A stretch of 32,243 nucleotides of DNA from Chromera velia (lineage: Eukaryota; Sar; Chromeraceae): positions 1-32,243 of the forward strand of contig JAHBMJ010001349.1 of NCBI GenBank assembly GCA_018398765.1, read 5' to 3'. The position numbers and the translations under genes were made by a program. Below the pieces are notes generated by a model. That model saw only the letters and a program-made list of their open reading frames with translations, made no database searches and was not told where the DNA came from. This document shows positions 21,011 to 31,125 of this stretch, piece by piece. Each line of letters begins with the position of its first letter. Position 1 is the first letter of the stretch.

Positions 21011-23461
21011 CACACGCACACTCACCTTCAGCATGTGGGTAAGACGCGAAGACCTGTACGGCACATGAGCCCTCCCCTTTTCTCCTAGCGCAATCACCAC
21101 CTGCAGGCAAACAGAACAACAGAAATGAATGCGAACACAAGCAAAACAAAACGCTAAAAGACCCGTTGGAGAGACGGAAGGAAGCCTTGAGACTTCACCA
21201 GACAAACCACCTGAAGATACGAACCGCAACAGAATGTCTTGCAAGCTCCGGGTGAGGTGAACCTTCCGACTTCTCCCTTCCCTGACACGACCCTTCTTCC
21301 AGACGCGCTCTCTCTCATTCACTCCCGTTCACAAAACATTTTCGTAGCGCCATCCACACATCAAAGGGACGGTGACTTGTTGATGTTCCATCCAGTCGGT
21401 TGGTTTGATCCATCATTCCACTTAGTTGTCAAACTGGCTGACTGACCTGTTCGAGAAAGGAAAGGGATCTGTTGATGTACGATGCCTCCTTCAGTGTTGC
21501 TCCGTTGCTCCCCGTCTTCTTCAACCGTTCTGATCCAGCCAGGTCCACCAGGTGGATCTTTGCGAGGGTCAGCTGAGGAGGGAAAACGGAGTGGAGGAGG
21601 GAGGCGGGAAGCGATGGCTTTTAGAAAAGGTGCAAGGGTTTCGACAAACAACAAGACAGGACAGTTCTGCAAGCACTCTGATTCTTTTCAGAAGAAGAGA
21701 AAGCAGAAGAGAAACCAAGAGAGCGCGGTAAGAAGAACACACCGAGGCATGACGAAGGTCTCAATACCCCCTCCCCTTCTCTCTGTGCCCCCTTTCTGAC
21801 CTTCTCAGTTGACTCCATTTTTGACCGCGACTCGATGTGGAGAGTGAACACCGCATGAGACCTGCACATTTTTTGCAGTTCCTTTGTACAAGAATTGCAC
21901 TTCAGTGCAGCTGAGCGGGTTGAAAGGGGACCGGATGAGAGGACATTCAAAGAAAGCACGTGAACCAGTAATCGAGCTTGCCACTAGAACACCCCCCCAC
22001 TGACTTCAGCCACTCAGCTTATTTTCCGTCCGACTACAGACATTTCAACAAAACGAAGGCTACCTCCCCCAAAGCACCGACGTACCTCGATGACGACGTG
22101 TTCATCGAGTGTGTCGCCACAGTCCTGGAAGCGTCTCCTTCAAAGAACAGGTGGAGGGCCTCCTCCTCCGATGTCGCCACTCTCTGCCGAAGTCCTTTCA
22201 CCGTCACGTTGCCCTTCAGATCTTCCTGAACAGACAGCTCCGTCTCCAGAGAGGCAGAGTCACCTGCGGACAGCAACAGAAACAGCGTTCCATATCGACA
22301 TGTGAGCGGATGAACCAGAGGGAACGACTTTGCTTTGGATCCTTCAGTCTGGAACGAAACGCGACTGTATTTGATGCTGCTGCCAGCATTGCTGCTGATG
22401 ACTATCATCATCATAATGATGGTTACTATCCACATGAGGTTCTGAGTCCATGAATCAATCGGAAAATGACGGAGCCACTTTCTCCAGTGATCCATCAGCA
22501 CTTGACGTCATTGTCTTCCGTCGGCACACTTTCAATTGTGCGTCTCATTCACAGCACCTTGTTTTTCGTGATTCGTTTAAGTCAGGAATGTCTCTTCTAT
22601 CGGAAGAAGCATGCGCACACTGACAAGAATGGGAAGATTGTCAGCACATGCGCACTCCATTCGGTTACACTGATCCAGCCATTCAATATATTTAATATAG
22701 AATGTAAGAGATGCATGCATTCGACCACCGACCTGCCAGGAGATCGATCATGACCTCATTGTATATCTCCACATAGGAAACTCTGATGGTCACAATCTGC
22801 TCTGGCATGTTCAGGGCTTGGTTGTAGGCTGCAGAGATTGTGCGGGGAATGATGCCTCTGTACTTGAAGTTTCCCATTCCGCCTGTCATCGTGAATGTCT
22901 TCCCGCTGCCCGTCTGTCCGTAGGCCATCACGGTCCCATTGTAGCCCTGCATCGCGTCTGCTATTGTTTCCCTTGCGCAGATGTCGAACACCTTCTCTTG
23001 CGTTGCACTGCACGATCGTGTAGAGGGAAGAAAAGCTTGCACATGTTTTCCTGTGTTGCGTCATCTGTGAGAAAAACGAAAAGTGCATGGACGTGCAGTA
23101 TCATAAAGGGATCTCGACCAAACACCAAAAGGATGATGTGTCACTTCAGCAGGAAGTGTCTTCCTTGTACTATCGATACATAATCAACGACGCATATGAG
23201 CTTGCACGGAAATGGCAAAGCCATGGTGCTCTGACAAGGCTTTCCACAGAGAAAATAAGCATTCAAGGTCACTCACTTGTGCAACACTTCGTCAAAAGCC
23301 ATGTGGTAGTTCTCCTGCTGGTTGTTGATGGGCCCCCCTCCTTCCCCCTTGGGCATGTGAAGGTCGATGCTTCGCGCCTGTGCGTTGATTTTCACATTCT
23401 TGTCTGCGAAGTCCCCTGTGGGGCGGGTCCGCACCACAACCTTCACGTTGGACTTCACCAT
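15374..23461 (-). CDS. KIF9: Kinesin-9 family motor (KIF9/KLP1-like)
   Basis: Sixteen exons: 23461-23277, 23007-22733, 22263-22086, 21861-21801, 21572-21447, 21100-21026, 20635-20525, 20042-19998, 19643-19560, 19107-19007, 18705-18424, 17487-17274, 16780-16712, 16370-16192, 15877-15584, 15431-15374. Every junction is GT-AG and phase-consistent; the total is 2337 nt, 778 residues, close to the usual KIF9 length (about 790). The motor domain shows the P-loop GQTGSGKT (residues 92-99), switch I NTSSSRSH (208-215), switch II DLAGSE (243-248) and [20 protein letters not shown]. The neck and coil follow: VNVHLDPAQ, then [19 protein letters not shown], typical of kinesin-9. Residues about 425-500 are a Gly/Ala-rich linker. 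The C-terminal coiled coils ([20 protein letters not shown], and [13 protein letters not shown] near the end) also match KIF9. Kinesin-9A motors work in motile cilia and flagella, at the central pair in KLP1, so a flagellated stage is implied. Exon 11 ends inside a tandem donor array. Confidence 0.93.
15907..15935. repeat. (GA)n microsatellite in kinesin intron 14
   Basis: About 14 GA units, reading (TC)n on the sense strand, just upstream of the acceptor of exon 15. It probably forms part of the polypyrimidine tract. Confidence 0.9.
16974..17230 (-). repeat. CAGA arrays with repeated spacer; dispersed intronic repeat, kinesin copies
   Basis: Within intron 16781-17273 there are four CAGA arrays separated by near-identical spacers that on the sense strand contain TTCATGAAGAAAAGGAGGG followed by AAGAAG and ATATAGTCTGTC. 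The copy at about 17117-17200 extends through GTCTGTTGTGTTCATG and CTTTGTTCTTTCTTTC, and matches the RCC1/CCP-like gene copy at 8494-8572 with few differences. Confidence 0.8.
17791..17821. repeat. (GA)n microsatellite in kinesin intron 11
   Basis: About 15 GA units, (TC)n in the sense orientation, inside intron 17488-18423. Confidence 0.9.
17992..18465 (-). repeat. Six tandem copies (86-87 bp) of a kinesin exon end with its 5' splice site
   Basis: On the sense strand each copy has a hairpin GGTCTTGCAAAAGACC, then AGACAAAGAGAAAAGA, a CGAAAG-type exon end, a donor, a T-run and a spacer. Candidate exon ends lie at 18424, 18337, 18251, 18164, 18078 and 17992. The first five are followed by GTAAGT and the last by GTCAGT. 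Only the donor after 18424 keeps the kinesin frame in a simple model: reading through it meets TAA at once. The first copy is the real 3' part of coding exon 11 (residues [13 protein letters not shown]). Confidence 0.9.
19110..19163. repeat. (CAGT)n array next to the acceptor of kinesin exon 10
   Basis: About thirteen CAGT units on the plus strand. The sense strand reads (ACTG)n running straight into the CTGCAG acceptor at 19108-19109. Confidence 0.95.
19385..19432. repeat. (AAAG)n microsatellite in kinesin intron 9
   Basis: About eleven AAAG units, slightly interrupted near the end; (CTTT)n on the sense strand. Confidence 0.9.
20441..20540 (-). repeat. Duplicated end of kinesin exon 7 inside the next intron
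   Basis: The exon 7 end reads AACTCGAATGATGAGG followed by GTCAGC. Eighty bases further into the intron (20441-20460) the sense strand reads AACCCGAATGATGAGGACC. Between the copies is an inverted repeat built on TGCATGCA. The second copy has lost its GT donor. Confidence 0.7.
20834..21022. repeat. (CA)n tract with a 20-bp minisatellite in kinesin intron 6
   Basis: A long interrupted CA tract, (GT)n in the sense orientation, starts only a few bases after the GTGAGTGTGCGTGTGC donor of exon 6. At about 20904-20983 a 20-bp unit containing ACGCATACACAGACAC is repeated four times exactly. Confidence 0.9.
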
Positions 23462-24133
23462 CGTCCCTCAACTCTCTGAATCGATCTCCTTTCCTCTCTC
23501 CTTCGATCACCACAGATCAGTTTGCCTTGCGTGAGTCCTAAGGACAATATAAGGGACGCCATACAGCTCTGATGGACCCTCAGGGTGCCTTCAAAGACGT
23601 ACGAAGAAAGAGAGCCTCAATTTAATAAGGACGAAGAAAATTAAGAACTCCGGCCGTGCATATATAAAAAAATTTGCATATGAATATATTGCATGTGCAT
23701 GGGCGGGAAAAAAAGAAGGCAAGCTGAAATTGCAAATTCGCGCGTGCGCGCGCGTTCGCGGGGGCTAAATTTCGCTTCGCGGGGTCGCGGGCCCGCGGCG
23801 CGCAACTCTGTGTCAGCTAGAATTAAGTTGACTGAGAACCTATTTATAAATACATAAGTTTCCGAAAGTGAATGAACGTGAATGATGGCGAGCATCCTCG
23901 CGAGTGTCGATCAGACGATGTGCCAGAGGTCCAGCTCTCAACCATTCTTCAACGTACAGTATCCAAGGAAGGAGTGAGGGATCGCGCAGTCTCTATGTGC
24001 ACACACAAAACCCTGAGAGTGCGTGCACCGCAATGAAAGAGAGCTGCCCTAAACATCAACGTGTTGCCGTCTGACCTTCGTCCTCTTCCTCTCCCATTGC
24101 TGTGAGTAAGACGAAGATTTCGGCGTGAGGACA
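23462..24133. promoter_or_regulatory. Divergent intergenic interval, candidate bidirectional promoter
   Basis: The 672 bases separate the start codons of the minus-strand kinesin and the plus-strand transporter. They hold an AT-rich part with a TATATAAA-like stretch near 23661-23670, then a strongly GC/CpG-rich block at about 23738-23805 (CGCGCGTGCGCGCGCG and GGGCCCGCGGCGCGC), then TATTTATAAATA near 23840. No gene is supported inside. Transcription start sites are not visible. Confidence 0.5.
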
Positions 24134-25716
24134 ATGAGTCCCAGTCTTGAAGTGACCGTTCTCTTGATCTCTTTGGCGCTGCTTGTGGTGGTAAGCAGTG
24201 CAGCCCTGACATGGCGTTTCTGTGGGAGAGTTCCGTCCGCATCTCCCGGCTCTTTGGAGAGACTGAAGGAGACGGCACCACGACACGGCGAGGGACAAAG
24301 CGAAAGAGACACGGAGGAGGGACTGCAGAGAAGACACGGCAGAGTGCCAAGAGCGGACATTTTGAGGTCTGTTGGCTGATTTTGTCTTCACAAAAGGAGA
24401 CTCAGAGTGCCTACAGAACGCAAACGTTCACACATCGGATGCGTCTACTCCTAGCCCATAATGTCCTTCCCAAACTGCTCGTTCGTGCTCTGCGGGCTCT
24501 CTCTTGTTACAGAATTTTCTCCCACTAGTACCCCTTGTCCTCCTTTCCCCATCCGCCTTCGACCCGAGTTTCCTCTCCAACCTGCCCTCAAACTTCATAC
24601 CTGCTTCCCGTCTTTTTGCACACTCCTTTCCGACTGCTGTATGTATCTGTCTGTCTGTCTTTTTTTCTTTCCTTGTTTGTTGTGTTCATGAACAGAAAAG
24701 GAGGGGAAGGGCAGATGCAGGCTGTCTGTCTACCCGACTTCCTGAAAAGAAAAAGAAAAAAGAAGGAACAGGAACACGGACGTCACTTGGTCGGTCTGCC
24801 ATTGTCCTTTGTGTTCCTCTCCCTCTCCCTCTGCTCCCTCAGGCTTCAACTGACCGCGCTGGCTCCCTGGCTTCTCGCAATGTTCTGCGACTGGCTTCAA
24901 GGTGAGTAGGGGAAAAGGGCTTCAAGGTGAGTAGGGGAAAAGGGCTTCAAGGTGAGTAGGGGAAAAGAAATTCAAGGTGAGTAGGGGAAAAGGGCTTCAA
25001 GGTGAGTAGGGGAAAAGGGCTTCAAGGTGAGTAGGGGAAAAGGGATTCAAGGTGAGTAGGGGAAAAGGGCTTCAAGGTGAGTAGGGGAAAAGGGCTTCAA
25101 GGTGAGTAGGGGAAGAGGGATTCAAGGTGAGTAGGGGAAAAGGGATTCAAGGTGAGTAGGGGAAAAGGGATTCAAGGTGAGTAGGGGAAAAGGGATTCAA
25201 GGTGAGTAGGGGAAGAGGGATTCAAGGTGAGTAGGGGAAAAGGAATTCAAGGTGAGTAGGGGAAAAGGGATTCAAGGTGAGTAGGGGAAAAGCGCTTCAA
25301 GGTGAGTAGGGGAAAAGGGATTCAAGGTGAGTAGGGGAAAAGGGATTCAAGAAGAGAGGGGGATCCAGTATCCCGTAAATCTTTTTCGTGCGGTCATTTT
25401 TTGCACACCTTCCTCTCTCGCTCTGCACTTTCTCGCAGTAAACTCCTCATAAGAGAGACAGGCAGGTTCTCGCACACGCACAAAGAGCCTTACGGTACCT
25501 GCAGGTCCCTATTTGTATGAAGCATACCGCTCACGCAATTTGAGCGAAGAGGCAATAGGCGCTCTCTACGCAGTAGGATACCTTTCCTCTGCACTCACAG
25601 GCGGCTGTGCAGGGAGTCTGAGCGATCGGTGGGTGGGTGGGTGGGTGGGGTCTTTGCATTATCGTGTCTTTCTGTGTCTGTGTCTATGTCTCTGTGTGTG
25701 TATGTGTGTGTGTGTG

Positions 25717-25790
<74 letters not shown>

Positions 25791-28014
25791 CTCTTCCGGT
25801 GAACACAGACAGGGAATGCGGGGGGACTGTGACTAGCTTCATAGGGAGAATGGAAGACCCGTGACGAAAAAACTAAGAAAGAATCCACGAGCACAAACTA
25901 TCGCACAACACTGCGAGTCTGATATACAGACAGATGAAGATATCCATCCGCTTTCTGCATGTCTCGTTGCTCCGTTGGCTTTCCTGCGCAAGCTTCTTTC
26001 CATGCACGGCGTTCCTCTCCTCTGCTCTTTTTTGCATGATTGTCATCTTTCTTTCAAGGCTCTGGAGAATGATGTGCACGTTGGAAATCGGGTGTGACTC
26101 TGGACCCGACCACTGATAACTCTCTTTCCTCTCTCGTTTTTGCTTTCCTGGTTCACGCAGATTTGGCCGGCGTCTGTCTTGCGAGTTGTTCGTTGTTCTG
26201 TACGTGTTGGGGAATACCTCCATGAACTCCTCCTCGTTTGCCGTTCTGGCGGCGGGCAGGTGCGCATTCGGGGCCGGGAATGCAATTCTCTTCTCGTCCT
26301 TTGACAGCTGGACCGTCGGGGAGCATGCAAAAAGGTTGGCAGGCAGGCACAGAAGTCGTGTGGGGTGTAAAAAGGGATACGTGTATCTTGTTGAGGAGGT
26401 GAACGGTAGGGGGGGGATTTACGGGTTGAATTGGTTGCTTTTTTCTGTCTGTCGTGCTGGAAGGTTCTGCTCTTTTTCTGCTTGTACAAATGTGAGAAGG
26501 AACGGGCTGAGCGAGTGGACGAAGGTAGGTGGCTTCACTTGGTAAAAATGACATAATCGGAGCTGAATGCAATACTAAGTCTGTCTCCTTCAAGTTCCAT
26601 TTCCAGTTTTTTGTTCTTGTTCCTACCTGGGTCCTCCCTCGCTTCCGTTTGTTTACTTTGTGCCTTGACCACCAACTTGTGTGGATCCCTGTCAACGCCC
26701 CCGTAAGGTGCCACGAGTGTCTGCACGAAGGTGTTATGCACACACACAATTAACTTTCTGCAGAGAGATGCCGGACTTCGTGCTGGCCTCCTCCTACGCT
26801 CTGTACTCTTTTTTCAACGCGGCAGGCGCAATCTGTGCGGGTCTGGCCGCAGCTGCCCTTGCAACTCACTTCGGTCCTGTGTCTCCGTTCAACGTTTCCA
26901 TTTGCCTTCTTGGGGTTGTTCTGCTTTTGCTTTTGTGCTTGTGGGGAGAGAACAGAGGGAATCCCGCTCTTTCACGGTCCGGGAGCACAGAGAGTCTTCT
27001 ACGGGTGAGAGGTTTTGAGGGAGAAGAGGCAGAGACGGTCGGCAGTTTTCAAATAGGTACTTACTCTGGGGGGATGGAGTCCGGGATGGAGGGAGGGACT
27101 TTGAATGGAGGGGTCGAAAGTTCGACGCAGCTTCTTGACAAAAATGGCCCCCGGCCTTCTGTGCCGCCTCCCAGCTCTGGGCCCCCTGGGGGTGGACCGT
27201 TGGCGTCTCCTTCAGGGGGACCAGAAGGGCCCCGGCAACGAGGGCGAAGCGAGAGGCGGAGGTTCCCAGCCATTCGAAAAGCATTCAGAACTTTGCAGAG
27301 ACACCCCGAGACTTGGTCAGTTGGAAGCTCGTTTGTTTATTTTGTCGGTCCGTCTTCAAGTGGCTCAAGAAACGAGATCACATTGGTTAAGTTGGCAGCA
27401 GAACGCACGGCCTGTGAGTGGGTCAGTGGAGGAAGCAGAGAATGATAGACGTGCGGCGGTAACGTTGTCTCAACGAAGTTTCTCTCCTTTTCTTTTTCTT
27501 TCACGTCCATCTCCATGAGGTGCCGGACGATGAAAGTGAATGGCTCTTTTTTTTTAATGCTGACGCAACACATGATGATTCTGTATGTTGAATGCAGGTG
27601 GTTGGGGGCCGTGCAGTCCCTTTTTGAAGCTGCAATGTATTGCTGGGTGGTGGGGTGGACCCCTTCGCTTCCTCGTGCGGTGAACAAGGGGCTGGCCTTC
27701 TCGACGTTCATGGTTGGGGTAATGCTGGGGAGTCAGATCTTTTCTTGGATGAAACAGGCAGGGTGGGTCAATTAATCTTTTCCCTTTTTGGTTCGTTTCT
27801 CTGCATGTTCCTGTGTGCTCCTATGCCTGTGTGTCTCTTTGCCTCTGTGTCTGTCTTTCTTTGCACCCCACTCTTCGCTCCACGATGGTGTGGGCAGAAG
27901 GAGGAATCCAGGACGCAGAGCAAGCGTTCAATACTTCTTTGCATGATTCGCACGAGCACGGTTTCTTCCAACGCAAACTCACCTTGTGATGGGAGAAACC
28001 GCAAGCGTACGCTA

Positions 28015-28062
<48 letters not shown>

Positions 28063-29709
28063 CAGAGAGAGAGAGAGAGAAGACCTTCCTTTCGACTTTT
28101 TTGTATGGGCACATGGAGCGATCTGTTTGTTCATTTCCTCGATCTGTTTTTTCAAAAAGGAATGAAGATGTCACATTGGCGGCATCCTTGTGTTTTCGAA
28201 CTTTCATTATGAAACGCAAAGGAACATAGAATTCTCCCCTGTCCCCTGCGGCCCTGTGTGATCTCCTCTTCCCTCTTTTCTCCTGTCTGCAGAGTTCGTC
28301 TGTCTGCCTGCTGCGTTCTGTACACCTGTCTGGCGACAGCCTCCTGTCTCTGCCAGGTTGCCGCCGCTTCCTCTGTCGGGGACTTTGGAGAGGACGACCC
28401 GGACCGCCTGGATCCCGGGCTGGTCGGACCCTCCGGGTGGATTCTGGCCAACTTTTTTCTCTTCGAGACAGCCGCAGGAATGCACTTTTCGGCGTTCTAC
28501 AACCTCAGGTCCGTCCGTGAGTGCGTGAGGTGAGTGTGTGAGCAAACGTGAGATCGATCTCGTATCGGTGCACTGCCCAGCCTGATGAGGTTGCTGATCG
28601 ATGTGTGAGTTCATAGGTCGACCACCCGAAGAAAGGAAGCGAGGGAGGGGGAGGGGGGGAGGCAGTCGTTGTATTGCTCTTCCTTCGTGCATTCTCTCTG
28701 ACAGGCGACTCACTGCATTCCTTTACGCTCTTCCCGCCCTCGTATTCACCCCTCGCTTCCTCTTCCTGCATCTACCTGCCTCTATCTACCTGTCGGTCTA
28801 CCTACCTGTTTACACGTCTGCTTTTTTCTTTGCCCTTGTTTCCAAATGCGTGGCTCTCTGTGTGCCCGTCTTGCATGTCCATTTCTGCAGAGCTGAGGTA
28901 GTGCCCGAGAGCGTCCGTGCGACAATCGTGTCACTCTACCAGGTGCCCTTGAACATCATTGCCTGCACTACCTGCTTGGTGGTAAGCTTCTTCTGCTCGT
29001 CTGTGTGTCTTCCTTCGTGCTTCCATTTTTGGGGATGGTCTGCCTCAGACCGCCTGTCCTCCTGGCGCCGTCTGTCTTTGTCGTCAGACAGTTTTGTCCA
29101 CGAGATTTGATTCATCTTTCTGCCTCGCGTTCTTTCTGCCTTCCGCCCACACGTCATTTAACCGACCAGAGATGTCCGTCTTTATGAAAGAGAGAGCGAG
29201 CGAGTCAGCAACGAAGAAACCTTACGAGATCCCGCAACGGTTTTTCCGACCTCTTTCCCTTTGCAAAGCAGACAGACAATCGATGTGATAGACGTACCTT
29301 CACAGACATACTAGAGAGAGAATCCCTGCGGCTCGATCCGCGAATTGTGTGCATGCAGATCGGTCAGATGCGCATGTGGCAGCTCTTCAGTCTTCTCTCA
29401 GTGCTCTGTGCGGGTGCTGCTGTGTTTTCCTTTCTGGTGGATCGACAACACCTTCAGACAACACCGAGCGGCAGGGTGGTGAGGAGCCTGAGGGAACAGC
29501 AGAGGGAGGGGAGAGAAGCAGAGGGAAGAGAGGAGAGGAGTAGAGAAGCAGCTTGGGCCCATACGCCAGTCGGAAAGGAATCTCCGGGCAGGTCCTCTTC
29601 TTCTTCTTCAAGTTTTGTACGCAATTCTGCCTTTCGGGGCCAGCGAGGGGGGAGTGGTGAGGGAACTCCAAGAGAGGACCTCCGAGAACCTCTGCTCCCC
29701 TCTCCCTAA
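24134..29709 (+). CDS. MFSD5: MFSD5/MOT2-type major facilitator transporter (molybdate transporter family)
   Basis: Nine exons: 24134-24366, 24843-24901, 25505-25628, 26161-26334, 26764-27315, 27598-27762, 28293-28508, 28891-28981, 29359-29709. All junctions are GT-AG and phase-consistent; total 1965 nt, 654 residues. Family landmarks are the N-terminal helix (residues 6-25), CDWLQGPYLYEAY (about 93-105), MFS motif A as GSLSDRFGRR (134-143), GRCAFGAGNAILFSSFDSW, LWGENRG at the end of TM6, VQSLFEAAMY at TM7, and VVPESVRATIVSLYQVPLN near TM11. MFSD5 and algal MOT2 transport molybdate across membranes; the substrate here is inferred from the family. The roughly 120-residue loop between TM6 and TM7 is Gly/Pro/Ser-rich and longer than usual, and the 80-residue tail is low-complexity. 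Exon 7 has an alternative in-phase donor after 28529 that would add seven residues. Exon 2 ends in an 18-copy donor array. Confidence 0.92.
24650..24705 (+). repeat. Dispersed intronic repeat, copy in transporter intron 1
   Basis: CTGT units lead to CTTTCCTTGTTTGTTGTG, then TTCATGAACAGAAAAGGAGG. It is the same order of motifs, in the sense orientation, as the copies in the kinesin intron and the RCC1/CCP-like gene intron, though more diverged. Confidence 0.6.
24895..25350 (+). repeat. Eighteen tandem 25-bp copies of an exon end plus 5' splice site
   Basis: The junction of transporter exon 2, CTTCAAG then GTGAGTAGG, is repeated with an exact 25-bp period: copies start at 24895 and every 25 bases to 25320, with a remnant at 25345. 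Each complete copy keeps GTGAGT. Variants are CTTCAAG or ATTCAAG and GGGGAAAAG or GGGGAAGAG. Only the first donor (exon end 24901) works in frame; readthrough meets TAG at 24907-24909. Confidence 0.95.
25629..25790. repeat. (GTGG)n then (GT)n microsatellites at the donor of transporter exon 3
   Basis: The intron starts directly with GTGGGTGGGTGGGTGGG, so the tetranucleotide run includes the splice donor itself. A (GT)n tract with a TATATA interruption follows at about 25696-25788. Confidence 0.95.
28017..28080. repeat. (CA)n(GA)n microsatellite in transporter intron 6
   Basis: About 50 bases of CA and 16 of GA on the sense strand, within intron 27763-28292. This orientation is opposite to most other intronic repeats in the window. 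Confidence 0.9.
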
Positions 29710-31125
29710 ATAGGGTTCTTCCTTCCTTTGAGAGTTTCGTCCTTGTTACGCGCAAGGGAAGGAAAGGGGAGGAATGCAGACAGGCGGAAACAAAGCGGCG
29801 GAAGTTCCGCCTGTTGCCAGCTTATGAAGAGATCGCAGCTAGGTGAGCGATTGATTCTTCAAGTGCCGGTTGCGCGTTGAGGGGAGATTTGGGAGGAACG
29901 AGCAATGGGTTCAGTGACTGGTTGCACAGTCGGGGAGCAGTCGATAGAGAAGTCAGAGGCCCCCCGTCCTCTCTCTCTGTCTTTCTCCCCGTCTGCCTCT
30001 GTATCCAAGAGGATGGGCACATGTTCGGTACTGGCAGGAAGGCTGGCAGGCAGAGGAGGACATTTTCCTCTTTTTTCCCTTCCCTTCCCCTCCCCATGAT
30101 TCGGGCGTCAAGGAGCTCTCGAAAGGTTCCGTTCCCCCGAAGCCCATCCCTCGACGTCCTCACCTAGCTCTGTCTGTCGCCCCGACATGAAAACTCCCCC
30201 CCCCCCAGATTCGTTCCGAGCTAGAGTTTTCAGACTTATCTGTGAGTAGGCTTGCTCATACTTATCTGAAAACTGTCCTTCTTTCAGGCCACGCTTCGGG
30301 AGGGAAAGCTTGGATGAGTCTCTTCAAATTTCGTTGAGGGGACAATCGAAGAAAGGAAGTTGGGGGGTTCCGTTTATTCCCTTTCTTCCCCTTGCTGCTT
30401 GTGGGTGGGTGGGTGGGTGGGTGCATGGAAGAGGCAGAGACTTCCCGTGCCTCGCGGTCGAGCAGCCGACCTTCCGGGGTATTCCCTTCCATCCTTCCCT
30501 CCTTCCTTGCCCGATGTTCCTTCCATTCATCGGTGGGAAGAAAAATGCCGGAATCATTCAAAGAACCCCCCCTCTTTCAGAAAAGGGGATTCTGAGTTAC
30601 CTCCGTGCCCCAACGTGCCTTCCCTCCGTCCCTCCATCAGAGGGAATTGTCAAGGCAAAAAGCAAAGGTGCAATGCAGTCTCAGGAATAAAAGTTGGACA
30701 CCGGTCTAGATTTCATTCTTCTTCTTTCGGTGCGACAGAAAGAGAATGCGTGCAAAAGATGTGGTTGATCCTCTTTCTGCTACGCTTTCAAGTTTCTTGA
30801 GGTACAGCTAGTAGTGCGGGAGCCGATTCATACGTGTGTTACCGGAGAGCGCTAAAGATGAGCGAAATAACGCTCTTGACCTATAGTCTTTGATAGTATT
30901 TGATGTAAAAAAAAGTTGAAAAAACAGTGAGAAGAATTACACACCACCCTCAGACAGCAAGTTTGAGTGATTTAACTAAATAACTTGAATTTAAAGTGAT
31001 TTAACTAATGTTTTAAAATGATGTAGCTTAGAAATTAATTTAAAGTAATCTCTAAAGTAATTTGGAAGACTTAAGAAGAGTAAACATTTTTGGTGATTAG
31101 GAAATAATGATTACAGAAACCAATC
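29710..31125. other. Intergenic region downstream of the transporter; no gene supported
   Basis: Mixed sequence to about 30790 with a (GTGG)n run at 30402-30421, a C-run near 30196-30206 and a 9-bp inverted repeat (GTTTTCAGA at 30226-30234, TCTGAAAAC at 30265-30273). From about 30790 it becomes AT-rich, with a short direct repeat of GTGATTTAACTAA near 30967-31010. The open frames have no protein-like content. Confidence 0.5.

Noticed and set aside
20450-21322. Minus-strand 290-codon frame containing kinesin pieces as one exon
   Set aside because: It crosses two kinesin exons and the intervening (GT)n intron. Homology ends exactly at the GT and AG sites, so the middle is intronic.
24895-25350. 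Possible CRISPR-like array because of regular 25-bp units
   Set aside because: There are no unique spacers; the units are contiguous, and the setting is a eukaryotic intron.
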